Shown here one piece after another: positions 1 to 12,100 of a DNA stretch of 64,000 nt; position 1 is the first letter of the stretch, and each line of letters begins with the position of its first letter. Position numbers and translations under genes: made by a program. The DNA comes from Agelaius tricolor (lineage: Eukaryota > Chordata > Aves > Passeriformes > Icteridae): the NCBI GenBank assembly GCA_023055355.1, contig JALJCS010000002.1:82671001-82735000 (forward strand), written 5' to 3'. Below the pieces are notes generated by a model. The model had not been told where the DNA came from and did not search any database. It was given only the letters and a program-made list of their open reading frames with translations.

Positions 1-3000
1 TTTTTCCTAAGTGGGAGCCTGCTTTGCTTATTCCTGGTCACATGTCACAGCAGAAGCCAGGGAGAGAGTATTCTCATGGGGGCACTGGCATTGTGCCAGT
101 GTCAAACCATGACACAAACTTGTCATAGGAAGCAGTAGTAGAATTTCTAACAGTCTAAATTTCTGTATTGCTGTATGTGAAAGGTACAATTATTGACAAT
201 GTGAAGGGTGGGGAAATGGTATTTAAAGGCAACAATTTTGTCTTTTCTGTTTTCTTCTACATGGTTTTACAATATATTATTCAGAGTGTAAAGGCAAGTA
301 CTCAGAAGCTAGAAAGCCACAGTAGAGTTGCTCTTATGCATCTAATTGGGCATTTTACAAGTGAATTATTAAGAGGATTTTTTATAAAGGATTTCCAACT
401 TCTGAAAACCACTGAAGAGGATGGAATTGGGGTGGGTCAAAATTAAAGAGTAAGGCAATTAGGAAGAAATTATATTTATAGTATAATCTGACTAATTTCA
501 GCTTTACAATGATCTGAAACTCAAGACGGAATCAATCAATTCAGAAATAATTATATTCCTAAGGATTAAGACAAACTGCTATAGCATGAGATGAGAAAAT
601 CTGGAGGGATAAGGAACAGAATAAACTACTGGAAAAAGAGGGACAAGAATGAAAAAAAAGACATAACTAAATTAGTAGAATACAACCAAGAAATACCTAT
701 GTGAGGTGCTCAGTGAAAACAGAAGGTTGATGATAGATGACAAGAGCCACAATTTTTTGAAGATTTTCTCAGCTTATACTATTAACATAAGTAGTATCAG
801 AAACTCAGTACTGCTAAGGACATGTATAATTGTGGGAGCTAATGTGAGGACAGGAATGTTTGGATGTTGGAATATTGGTAAAAGTCTCAGATAAAGTGGA
901 CCTACAGCTATTCGTATAAGCAACATAAGGAGCATTAAAAAATATCAGACATTGTGAAGGAAGGGAAGAGTTACAGAGGATTAGAAAGTTATAAATGTAT
1001 ATGTTGTTATTGAAGAAAACAATAGGGAAAAAAATAGACTTACAGCTAATTCAGGCTAGCTTCAGTATACAGAAAATGCTCAGAAATCTGGAACAAAAAC
1101 ATAAGCCATCTATTTTTAACAGTCAACATTCATCTGTCAACAGCAAAACAAATCAAAACAGCTTGATGTCTTTTTTTGACAGGAAAAAAGTTGTGCATGA
1201 GAGAAGAGTAGGAAATGTCACAGAATTAGAGATAAGAATACCTACAAAATTTTCATAGAGAAGTCAGGCAAACATTGTCTAGATGAAACCATAATAGAAG
1301 GGTACATAGACAGTTGAACAATGTTGAATAGTTCTTAAATTGAAAGTTTCATCAAGCAAGGCATTCAAAAAGTCTGTTCCAGGTTTCCTACTATTCAGTT
1401 TTGTAATTAAACATTTAGACACTGTATGAGAAAAATGTTAACCAGTTTGTAAAGTACATGAAAATTCAAGGAAAAGCACTGAGCATTTGAATACATTAAA
1501 TTACTTAGAAACAGTCCAGTGGATAGTAACAGAGCTGTTCAAAAAATAATTGGGATTGTTTAAAGCAGAGAACTGAGAGGATGACATGGTAATGCTATGT
1601 TAAAGGCTCTCAGTAGGAAGAAATTACACTGCTGTGTCCACAAGATATAGGACAAAAAGTAATGGTACAGACCAATCCAAGCACATACACTTCAAATGAT
1701 TGTATTGATCCTTGCAGTTACAGACATGCACAGCCAGAATTTAGAGCTCTCTATTTTTCTCACTAATTGAGGAATATGGCATGACACCTATAAATTGGGT
1801 CTGTAACCATTAGTTACACCACTGTACTGAAAGTTGGAAAGAATTGCACTGAATTGAGATATTATCTCATCTGTGAGATCATTCCCCCTGTTTTACTCTT
1901 TTGGGGTTCTCTAACTCATACAGATACAACAAAAACTGTGCAGCAAAGGAAAACATGAGAAATTTGTGGTTTATGGTGTTATGATACTAAGATTTATTTT
2001 GAAATTCATTTATGTACATGCTTCCATGTATTTCAGAGTAGCTGGTTATTTACAATATGTTTTAATGTATAGGGTTATTCATCCTGATGTGCAAGAGAAT
2101 GTCAAGAAACCCTTATTCTTTCTGGTAGCTTTCACTAATGTAGAAACAATCAATCAGCAGCACTCACTTAATTCCTCATCTAACAGACTGTTTACCATGG
2201 AACGTTTGTGATGTTGCCTGTCAGTTCTCATTACCTTTAGATCAGCAGCATTTCAGGAATGGCACTGCCAGAAGCAGTTGACTTTGACAATAGAAGTGCA
2301 TTTAATAGAGCACTCTTATGTGTAAGTTAGCCATTTCACAGAAGACATAATAAATTATGTTAACATTTAGAGACAATTAAAGCTAGGCAACCTCTAGGGG
2401 TCTGTGGTTTAAACTAGATTTGACCAAAGATAATGAGCATTTAGTATCAAGCAAGCCTCAAATGTTATCAGATGTTATATTCTGAGAGAAAAAGTATCCT
2501 TGTGGTTTAAAAATATGGCATATCCTTTCTTTTAAACTTTCTTTAAACCCCAACAATAAAAATATTGTTTTTCTTTGAATACATTCTATCTGCTAGATGC
2601 TAAGGTCTAATCATGGTATCTACAGTACTTTTTAGTCAAGATAAATACTTTATTGTGCAGAAATTTTGCATTTCTCTCTTTGCTGTTGTCTTCTCTTGTT
2701 AAAATGGTTTGTCACTGGAAAGATCCTCTCACATCATGCTCCTCTTTGCATAAATATTTTAACTTCTTGGAAGTTCATATACATGATTTAAAAAAAATCT
2801 AGTTTTCCAAAATATTAATATTTTTTGAGCAAAGTTGCAGACCACTTACACCAGAGCTACACAATGAGATCTGTGTCAAAGTAGAAGCTTTAAGTGTCTG
2901 TTGAGTTAACAGGGTAATTCTTCCATAAATGCTCTGTTAAATGGCTATTCCTGAGGGTAACTATTGTTGCACAGACCCTCTGCACACTCTTTGGTGTGTG

Positions 3001-3846
3001 TCAACCAAGACTGAGAGCACATTACATATATAGTGGCTTAAATATGGGAATTTCAGCTTCCTGAGTCACTCCAGCAGATCGACTTATGCCAGTCTTTGTC
3101 AACATTTTTGCCTGTTTTTATTAATAATGCTTTGTTTATACCATCCTCCCTTGCATTTATATTTTTTGTGACTATGCACTTATATAATTAAATTTTGGTA
3201 GTCTTTTGCAAAATGTGATGCAGTGGTAGAAGTTAAGAGATAAATGTTACTTGCAAGTTTTTTACAAAATAAGATGAAATTAGTGATTTCAGAAAAGAAC
3301 CAACATACACCTTAAGGAGATATTAGTGATCCATTTAGTTATTAAATATGGGAGTCACTGAAACCAGTATCACAACTGTACTTATACAAGGAATTACTTG
3401 TTTTATTTTCTAGGTAGTTTGCTTCTCATTATACTGAAATGTCACCCAGATGTTTCTTTGTCTACAGGTAACTTTTATTTTTTTGATTCCAGGTATGTTA
3501 CAGAAGTAAAATAAATTCTGAGGATTTATACCCTTGTTTAAAAAAAAAAAAAACTCTTCTGAAATCTTTTCTCAGCTTATGGGTCATGCACACTGCAGAA
3601 CAGAGGCTAGCTGCTAGTTATCTGACAGATTACTCCAATAGCACACAGTTTAGAGTACTCTGGTGAAGTGTAGTGAGCTTGTTGGGTTGGCTTTCAAATA
3701 ACCTGGGACTACCAAAATTGAAGTAACTGTTTTGCAAAGTGGTTCTGGATGTAACTGAAAGTGAGTTTATGACCATGGTCTCATGATTTTAATGGGTTTT
3801 GGATTTTGCATTTTTTTTCCTTAGGAAGGCATTTCATATAATTCAG
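1..3846. other. Gene-free AT-rich stretch, no recognised repeat
   Basis: Both strands hold only short open frames (92 codons at most) with no domain, signal peptide or plausible exon pair that I recognise. I see no CR1 tail or LTR-like end. The only structures noted are a small perfect hairpin near the left edge and an A13 run around 3541-3553. It is probably old, unconstrained intergenic or intronic DNA. Confidence 0.5.
83..101. repeat. Short perfect hairpin
   Basis: CACTGGCA, a 3-nt loop TTG, then TGCCAGTG form an 8-bp perfect inverted repeat. It is short enough to occur by chance in 64 kb and has no T-run or other context suggesting a function. Confidence 0.4.
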
Positions 3847-4078
3847 CAGGTGATGAACATCTGCATTGTGCATCTTGTGCATTTCCTTTTTATTATAATT
3901 TTCATTTACCATTATTACTGTATTTTTACATTATTTTTTTGTTATTAAAATGTTCTTATCTCAGTCCACAGGTTTTATCTTGATTCTCCTCTCCATTCTG
4001 CCAGGGTGGCAGGGAGAGAGGGATGTTAAGCAAGTGGCTACATGGAGTTTAATTTCCAGCTCGACTTAAATCATTACA
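3847..4078 (+). mobile_element. ERVL-like LTR, 3' part (LTR family A)
   Basis: The order of blocks matches the 3' half of a common avian ERVL-type LTR recalled from memory. A GGTGATGAACATCTGCATTG-like block comes first. An AT-rich run with TTATTAAAATGTTCTTATCTC follows, then a CTCCTCTCCATTCTGCC block and a GTGGCTACATGG-type segment. The copy ends at TACA, as an LTR should (CA). The 5' half is not recognisable, so this is a decayed fragment. Three other copies of this family lie in the window. The exact left edge and the family name are uncertain. Confidence 0.6.
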
Positions 4079-6183
4079 TGGTCATTTAAAGAAATACAAA
4101 CCTGAAGTTGGTGAAAGTTTATTTTATGGATAGCAGAACAAAGAAATAGGATATAACATGCATTTCTGACATATAATGGTCAGTAAATTGCTTATCCTAG
4201 AAACATGAAAAAGCACAAAAGCTGTGTTTATTATGAAAGGCCCAGGTTTACAGCAACACTATAACATGTTCCCACCAATATCTAAGAATTGAATTCACAT
4301 ACTGTTGCTCTGTATCTAACAGACTAGATTCCAGGCAATCTGTCTTGATTTTTGCAGAAAATACACCTGGATAGTTTATAATAACCAAGATAGACAGAAA
4401 AGCATCTTTTTTATGAAGATTTTAATAAACTTTCAAACATAGATAAATGCAGTACCATGAATACAAACAAAGAAGGTAGTAATGCTAAACACATTCAGTG
4501 CTGCAGTAGAATAATGCTGTATACAAAAGCCTATCTATCTTTACTGTTGTCTCCTGTTCTGAGTATTTTGCTATCACAAAACAACATAAATTTTGCAACA
4601 AATAACCACTTAGAGTACTTTGACCCCATGTCATGTTTCACCGCGAAAGTGCAGGGTATATGTGATCACCACTGAAAGAATAAAGTCCTTATATATATTT
4701 GTGAATATGCTTATTTAACATGAATGGAATATCCTTGATTAGTCCTATAGAAATGGCACTGAGATATGTACTCCTGAGCTGTGTACAGCTGTTTGCAGCA
4801 CTGCTGGGATATTCTTGCTTAGATGACCTTGGTGAGTAGACAATTACTTCAAACCATTAAAACTATTTGGAGAGAGAAAAACACTTCCATTCATGACAAG
4901 CAATAACTTGGACAGAAACATTAACTGAAAGAGTCAAATAGAGCCTGCCAAAAGATTGCCAGATGTCCAGAGTAGTTAAAATATGATGACAAAACCTAGA
5001 TATATTCTGTCAGCCAAATCCTGGGGTCAAAGTCATTTCCCTTGGAAAATAGAATTTCACATTCAAAGGTAATATTCTCTCAATTCTGGTACTGTTTCTT
5101 TGCAGATGTGTTTTTTGTGCAGAGCTACACCAGCCTAAATCTCTGTTTAAATTGCTTGGAATAGTAAAAATCAGAGAAATCCTTAACTGCAATAAAAGTA
5201 ACAAGTCTGCAGAGGGTCAATGTAACAGTAAAATAGAAAAGGCATATTTAGACCACTCTTATATATGTACACTTAAACCTTTCTGATCTGCTTTTGATGC
5301 TGATCTGTGAGACACAGCTATTTTCACAGTGCAATTTCCAGCCATTGCAGGTAGTAGCCAGCTATACTGTGAAGCAATCTGAATTTCATCTCTGTTGCCT
5401 AGGATGGCTCAAGAATTGAAATGAATGTTGAGACAGATAACCTCTGAGATAATGGTGTATTTCTGAGAGCCTGAAATATTCTTCCCAACTTAGAAAATGC
5501 TGGGTCAGGTTTTTAAATGCAAGTGTATGTTTTAATCATTGGGAAAGCAGAAAATGAATTAATAACATCAAAGGAAAGAAAGAATACAGTGTGGAATATT
5601 AGCTAAAGGCTCCAGTCACCTCAAAAAGAGTAGAGAGTTGTCACAGTGTTCTCACAAGTGTATGCTCATTTCTTTGTCTTGGTCCAGAAAAATCACTTCA
5701 GTGGAGAATATTTTTGACTGTGTCAAAGAAGAAAATACTGCTTGAATCCTGTAAAAGTTTGAATAACAAACTTCAAGAAGATTAGAATAGTCATACCAGA
5801 ATTGTCTGTCTGTCCCGAAGCATGTCTTCAACACGACAGCAGAAAGTGATTGAGAAAGGAGAAGAATAAGGCAAGTGTGTGCCAATTGCTCACTTCCCTC
5901 AAATACCTTTCCAGCCACTCTTTGTGGCCATGAGACTTTCAGAATGACATGAGTGGTATTCTTTGTTTAATACTTTCCAATTTTACATTGTCAGTTATAC
6001 CTGCATAGCGATCCTTGATGAAAAGAAAATTGTTGAAGGTATCATAAGAAGGTGTATATGATTTTGTCCTTTCCTAAACATAGGTCACTTGGGAGTGATT
6101 GCATCATCTTTTAATTTCCATAAAGTGCCCCCAGAAACTTTCATCATTCCTGCTTCATGTGTTTGTTGTATAATTAATTTTTA
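4079..6183. other. Gene-free stretch, nothing recognised
   Basis: AT-rich sequence with short chance frames on both strands (longest about 88 codons). I see no repeat signature and no convincing splice-site pair. Confidence 0.45.
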
Positions 6184-6613
6184 GAATCACAGAATATCCT
6201 GATTTGGAAGGAACTTCCAGGGATCATCAAAGTCCAGCTGCTGGCCCTGCACTGAACAATCCCAAGAATCACATGAAGTGCCTGAGTGTTGCCCAAATGC
6301 GTGAACATGTCAGGCTTGGTGCTGTGCCCACTTCCAAGGGGAGCCTGTTACAATCCCTGACCACCCTCCAGATAAAGAATTTTTTCCTAATATCTAACCT
6401 AAATCTCACCTGGCACAGTTCCCTGCCATTCCCTTTTGTCTTATCTCTGTTCACCAAAGAGATTTATGCCTTCCCTGCCACTTCCCCTGGAATCTTTAGA
6501 CCATGTTGGGGTCTCCCCTCAGTATCTCCTCAAATCAAGTGACCTCACACACTAGAGCTGTTCCTCACACAGAACCTGCTCCTCATATGGTTTCCTACAC
6601 CTCAGGCACCTGC
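6184..6613 (-). mobile_element. CR1 LINE, 3' end, 5'-truncated
   Basis: Read on the plus strand, it begins AGAATCACAGAATATCCTGA, the reverse complement of a CR1 3' tail. It continues through the family's recognisable blocks: TTGGAAGGAAC, CAAAGTCCAGCTGCTGGCCC, TGTCAGGCTTGGTGCTGTG, CCACCCTCCAGATAAAGAA and TCCTAATATCTAACCTAAA. CR1 copies are typically cut short at the 5' end by incomplete reverse transcription, which here leaves about 430 bp. The open frame on either strand inside it is a by-product and not a gene. The right edge is approximate. Confidence 0.85.
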
Positions 6614-9600
6614 AAGAAGGTAGAAGGTACAGTTTTGATACATTTCTTCTGGTAAAAATGGCTTGTAAGCATCCTTAATTTTCATTACATTTGTATGACA
6701 ATCACTCCCTGCACATATTGGCACTTTTGTCAGTGTGAAAATGTTCTCCCAAGTGCTTTCATGAGGTTGATAACTCTCCAGAGACACTGCCTAGGTATTC
6801 ATGATTGTAAAGCTATATTAACTATGTGCTGAATTTTCAGTTCCAGTCTCAGTCTCCATTTTAAAATTTAGCAAAGTATTCAGTAGAAAAGGCAGAAATT
6901 CCAAGATGGGAAAAAAATAGTGCTTCCATTATAATGTGAAGTTGCCTAATGTATTGAATTTTGTGCTAGGTATTCTGGAAAGATGGGGCAGTTTTCTATT
7001 GGACAGTCCATGATTTGTTTTGGCACAATCCAATTTGTCATTTATGGTTTAACGTGTTAATTCATCTTGTATTTCTTTTTTTTCCCTTCCTGCTGGAAAT
7101 ATAAAACAACTAGAGAGGAAAGGCATTAAAGATTTGCTTAAGAAGATCAATTGCACTTTGATGCACTTCCTTTGCTCATTAAATTGAAAGTTCACATTTT
7201 ATCAGTTTGACATATGCAAAAAAATGAGGTATTCAAAAAAATAAATAAGAAAACCCAAAAGCTCATAGAAGCATCACACTTCTTTTCAGATTATTACACA
7301 AGGGTAGAAAAAAAGTAGCAATAGCAATTTTTTTTTCCAATGACAGAATATGTGGCAGATTAATGATTGTTATTTGAATCTACATTTTAGTTCATTTTCC
7401 TTCAGGACAAAAGTTAATAGGATATTGATGCCATTTGAACTCAGAACTACGTGTTCTGTAAACAAAGACTGTGTAAATTCTAATAGGTCATTTTGCCACC
7501 TGATCTCTGTACCCTCAAAATGTGGGTATGTTTCCTGAGAACTGTTATAGAAAATAGAAATATCTAAAAAAGACAGACGCACTACTGCATGCTTTTTCCA
7601 CTTCCCAAAAATGAAATTTCACTTCCTTGTTTAGAGAAACTCTGCCTCAGGTTCTGTAAGGACTTAAGTTTAACAGTATGTTATACTTAATATAGCATTG
7701 CTTTAGTAGATGTTGAGCTTTTGAGCTTATTTAACTTATTTTTCAAGTGGACAACTTCATTATAAAAATATTGCCGTTCAGCCAACTAGAGTGTCAAGAT
7801 GACAACTAGCTAGATAGTTGGTCCTTTCCTTCCTGGAAAAGACTAAAACTGAAAAATAAAACAAGCAAACCCAAAATATATATATTCTTATATAATACAG
7901 AGCTGTATTTTAATTAATAAAATCCAGGTTCTGGATATTGGATCACAGTGTCTTCATTTGCAGGGCATATTATCTTCCCTCTGGCAGTCAATACATTGGA
8001 TAAATTACTACTAGTTGCCTGTAACTTTTTATGCTCTTAACTTTGGGTTTGTTCCATGCAGTCAAAAACAAGTCAAATGACATTATTATTTTCAGTGACA
8101 TAATTTACAGAATTAATTATTATGCTATATGAAAATAAAGATTTCATTTGTAAAAAAAAAGATAATTCCTCTATTTTAAATACTGGCTTCATTTTTTTAA
8201 GCTGAAAATGATTTAGCAAAACTATAATTCTTTTCCAAGGCATAGAAAAGTTCATTTATTCAATTTGAAGAAGTCTTAACTGTGGTGTGTATGAGATCCT
8301 ATTAAGAAAAAAATCCCTACTAAATTCTTACAATTAAGAAAAAATCACCTTTTAGCCCTTTCCAAAAGGGCTTCCATTAATGCTTCCTTTACTTTCTTGT
8401 ATGTGTCTTTATTTGGTTTGTTATTATCTCAATCAAAATCAGTTTAAGAAAAAGTCCTATTCTATTAATAAGTTTCTCTATTTTTTCAAGTGCTTGCAAT
8501 ACTAAACCACATTATTACTTTAACAAATCTTATTTTTCTGAGCTTGTACATCTCGTTGGAGAACTTTTATTATCACATTATATAGTAAAGAAAATATAGT
8601 ATAAGTGAAAGCCACTGCGACGTCATTTATTACAAAACACTTTCTCACATATTTAAGATTCATTCATTTTTCCAAAACTCAAGAGTACCATTTCCAGGCC
8701 TGTTGACTTTGTGGGTCACAGATTCATGTGCCTTTTATTATCCATAAATTAAAATAAAAAACTTATAAATATATTTTATCTACATGTCTTGTGGCCCCAT
8801 GATGGCTGATATAGGCTATCCCTGCAATAAAATTGCTTATTTATGCTGTACCCAGGGAAGGACTCTGTGCAAAAGAAAACTGGAAGAAAAATAATAAATC
8901 ATGGAATTGTTTGAGAATAGAATTCTTTGGCATAGCTCACCATCTTCCTGCTGTGCCAAATCAGGAAGCACCTGACACCTCAAAAACAAAAAAAAACCAA
9001 AAAAAACCCCACAAAAAACCAAAACAAACAAAAATTCCCAACATACAAGCAAATAAACAACTCCAAACAAACCAGATGTCAATGTAAATAAAGAATACAG
9101 GAATATGTTGCTGTTTCAAGATAACATGTTTTAGAATTTTTGAAAAGTAAAATTCAGAGCTTGAAATTATAAATGCAGTTGCTTAGTGTTTAGAGGTGAA
9201 GAACAGAACAGAAATTAGTAATGGTGATGTCAGAATGCAGTTTCAGGTTTAGTCCTTCAGAAAGAAGTATCAAAAGGATTAAATGATCATATAAAGTGAT
9301 TTAGCTGCTGATTCACTGAGTATAAACAAAAACCAAGTCAGCTAAATCAGCTTTGTGGGGATCTCAAGAATACTAATGGGATGACAGAGGCTGGAACACA
9401 AGCTTAGGCCTGCTTAGAGATCAGACTAGTGATTTTCACATTCCGAGTTGCTTTTATTTTTCCAGAGGATTTTTCTGTTTTGTTTCAAACCTTGTGAAAA
9501 CACAGTGAATTTTAATTCCTTGAGCTAATGGGTGATGCATAATGGAAACAGTTTTTGATTGTACTAGGGAGCAATAAAAGGCCTAAATTCAATATGTTAA

Positions 9601-11179
9601 TTCAGCATTGATGCAGGAAGGTTCTTAGCTGCCTGTGAAAAATATTGAAACACTTCTGGCCCAAAGGCAGCAGGACAAAATGTTCTAGGAAGTTATCAGT
9701 TGGTAGTTTCTCAGACTATCTGTAGTAATGCCTGCACAAACACAGGAACAGGCTAGAAGTACTTCTCAGTTTCATTTTTCTAAATATAAAGAAATATTTA
9801 CTTGATAATTTATCCTGGAAATAGGTTGGTGTCTTCAGTCTTTAGGAGTTATCTGCCTCTTGGACTATCACATATCATCAATTAGTCTACAAAAAAACCA
9901 AACAATCATTTTCCCTACATAAATTGTGCCCAGTATTTAAATGATCTGAAAATATCTTTTTTTTAAGATTGTTTAATTCAAATTCTTATTAGTGCTTGCA
10001 TTTTATCTATGAAAATATGTTTATAATGTTTTAAAAGGGCATTTTTAAGGGAAGATAATTAGGTTATCTCTCTGGTTTATATACTCTATATTATAGAGTG
10101 GTTGATCATTTTAAAATGAACTAGTGACATGTTTTTCAATATTTTTTGCTTTGTTGCTTTTTTGTTTTTTAGAATAGGACTGACAGTGCCTTAGTTATCA
10201 GACACAGAAGTTTTTGCATAAAATTGCTAAGACACTAGTGAGCTCATTCAGAAGTGCAGATGGTAAAGAACACCTTTTGGCTAACATTGCTTCCTGTATT
10301 ATAGTAGAGTAGGGTGACAAAAGAAGCGCAAGGTTCTCTCTATATTTTGATTACACTTTCAGCATGTGCAGATCCCTTAAAGATTCAGGAGTTGTAGTTT
10401 AAAAAATACACTTATTTCAATTATTTCTCCTTTTGAGAAAAAAAAATAGCTTTTTGCATTGCTGCTAACATTGTTGATTTAACCAGGTTGCACAAAAAAA
10501 TATTATGTTTATATAGATTTATCTCTTAAAAAATAAATAGAGTTTGTCTCTTTTAAATTGAAAATCTGAACTAAAACCTCATGTGGTACTTCAGTCCAAG
10601 GAATAGACAACTATAACGAGTCTTTTTTTCAACCCTTAGGTGGAGACAAATTTATCCTAAATTGTTTTGTTTAAAATTAACTTGACACTCGCAAAGATCA
10701 CAAAACTAATCTCATTCAGTTCTCTTTGTATCTCCTTATATGTTCAGTATAAATCCCATGAAATTTTGATGCCAGTGAATTTCTTTATTTTGTTTAACTA
10801 TGATGTGATTAAAATCCATCTTATTTTGATTTATTTTAATTACTAGCTCTGAGCAGATGCATCTATTGAAGTCTCTGGTGAAACTTCCTTTTTCTAATTT
10901 ATGCACAGATTAGATTTTACTTCTTAAGACAAGAAGCTTGCAACTTGCTAGTTTTGCTTTATATTTCTTTTATTTGGAATCTGGTATTCTATCCAGACAA
11001 AGATGGGTGCAAAAGGTTAGTGATTCCCATGGGGCAGACTTTTCATAGAACTCATGGGATGATTTCAGAATAAATTCATTGAGTTCATATATTGGGCTGA
11101 ATTTTTTAAGTCCAGGGGTTATCTTCTCAGGCAATTCCCACTTTCCAAGGTTCAGGAGTGGACCTTGGCTGTCTATCAG
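6614..11179. other. Gene-free AT-rich stretch
   Basis: About 4.5 kb with no recognised gene. The only repeat-like piece is the A/C-rich tract near 9.0 kb listed separately. Open frames are at most 84 codons, and the longest of them run through that low-complexity tract. Confidence 0.45.
8981..9074. repeat. A/C-rich low-complexity tract
   Basis: The tract is nearly pure A with interspersed C (CAAAAACAAAAAAAAACC style) for about 94 bp. Overlapping open frames on both strands here are composition artefacts. It could be the decayed A-rich tail of an old retrocopy whose body would lie to the left (about 8830-8980), but I do not recognise that body. Confidence 0.75.
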
Positions 11180-11481
11180 ACTCCTACTCAACTGCTTACT
11201 CATTTGCCCTCATTACCAAAATGGGGGAGAAAATAACATGAAAAACTCATGGCTTGAGATAAAGGCACTTTACTATGTAAAGTAAACATTGTGTGCAGAA
11301 GCAAAGCTAAAAGAGGAATTTGTTCACTAAGCCCTAATTATGGACAGGTGTCCACACATGTCCTGGGAAGCAGGTTCTGAGTATGCATATGCGTTGCTTT
11401 GGATGACAAATGCCATTACCTCAAATGCTCACACTCCTCCTCATTTCCTTCAACTTTTGTTGCTGAGTGAGACATGGTATG
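11180..11481 (-). mobile_element. ERVL-like LTR family A, 3' part (left half of interrupted copy)
   Basis: On the plus strand the sequence follows the reverse complement of the family A LTR. CTTACTCATTTGCCC is followed by ATGGGGGAGAAAATAACATG, AAAACTCATGGCTTGAGATA and AAGGCACTTTACTATGTAAA. CAGGTGTCC-type and GATGACAAATGCC blocks follow, and then TTGCTGAGTGAGACATGGTATG. The two copies at 46.2 and 60.3 kb share the same order. It stops exactly where the younger solo LTR begins and resumes on the other side. The left boundary is approximate because the end of the LTR has diverged. Confidence 0.7.
11476..11481. repeat. Target-site duplication, left copy (GGTATG)
   Basis: GGTATG immediately precedes the TG that opens the inner LTR. 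The identical GGTATG occurs directly after the LTR's closing CA. A 6-bp duplication is typical of class II (ERVK-type) retroviral integration. Confidence 0.85.
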
Positions 11482-11866
11482 TGTTGCAGACATCTTTCAT
11501 GAAAAATCCTTTCTTAGGATTTTTCCTTGTGAGAAGCTGCAGTTCCAGCAACCAAAAGTAAACAATGGTTATCTGCTGCTGTGGAATGCAACAGGTAGAC
11601 CTGTGATTGGTCTCCTGTGGATGTTTGGATTTACTGACCACTCATGGCAGAGCTGGCTCTTGCTCTGTCTGAGACACAGATCTTTGTTATTCATTCTTTT
11701 CTAGTCTTAGCTTAGCTAGCTTCTGAAGAAACCTTTTCCTTTCTATTACTTTTTAGTATAGTCTTAATGTAACATATATCATAAAATAATAAATCAAGCC
11801 TTCTGATCGTGGAGTCAACATTCTCGTCTCTTCTTCATCCTGAAAACCCTTGTGACCATGGTCACA
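11482..11866 (+). mobile_element. Solo LTR nested in an ERVL LTR (family C)
   Basis: This is a 385-bp element beginning TGTTGCAGACATC and ending GGTCACA, so it has TG...CA termini. It carries AATAAA at 11788-11793 about 75 bp before its 3' end, the usual poly(A) signal position in an LTR. Internal blocks such as AAAAATCCTTTCTTAGG, AAACAATGGTTATCTGCTGC and GCAACAGGTAGACC resemble a passerine LTR family that I recall but cannot name with certainty. It is flanked on both sides by GGTATG and has no internal retroviral genes. It is therefore best explained as a solo LTR left by recombination between the two LTRs of a provirus. It is younger than the family A LTR it interrupts. Confidence 0.85.
11788..11793 (+). 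promoter_or_regulatory. Poly(A) signal AATAAA of the nested LTR
   Basis: AATAAA lies within the LTR, followed by a roughly 70-bp U5-like segment ending in CA. Its position supports the plus orientation of the element. Confidence 0.65.
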
Positions 11867-11872
11867 GGTATG
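11867..11872. repeat. Target-site duplication, right copy (GGTATG)
   Basis: Identical to 11476-11481. The host LTR sequence reads on from here (ATTTGGGACATCC). Confidence 0.85.
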
Positions 11873-12100
11873 ATTTGGGACATCCGTTAGGTCAGTTGGC
11901 ATCAGCTGTCCCAGTTGTGTCACCTCCACACATCCAGCCTGCCAGCCATCAGAGTAGGGGCTGCAGGGAAAGCCTTGATGCTGAGAGCCCAGCTCAGCAA
12001 TAGCCAAAACACTGGTGTGGTACCAGCTCAGGTTTAGGCACAAAGGCAAAGCACAGCACTGTGTAGGAAAGTTAACTCCATGACAGCCAGACTCAGTGCA
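11867..12100 (-). mobile_element. ERVL-like LTR family A, 5' part (right half of interrupted copy)
   Basis: It continues the family A LTR after the inserted element. GGTCAGTTGGCATCAGCTGT and CCCAGTTGTGTCACC come first, then AAAGCCTTGATGCTGAG, TAGCCAAAACACTGG and GAAAGTTAACTCCATGACAG, ending GCCAGACTCAGTGCA. On the minus strand the end therefore reads TGCACTGAGTCTGGC, a normal TG start for this LTR. With the left half, the reconstructed length is about 535 bp, close to the 588-bp copy at 60.3 kb. Confidence 0.75.

Noticed and set aside
6204..6542. 112-codon plus frame
   Set aside because: It is the antisense of a CR1 3' region, which has no coding role on that strand.
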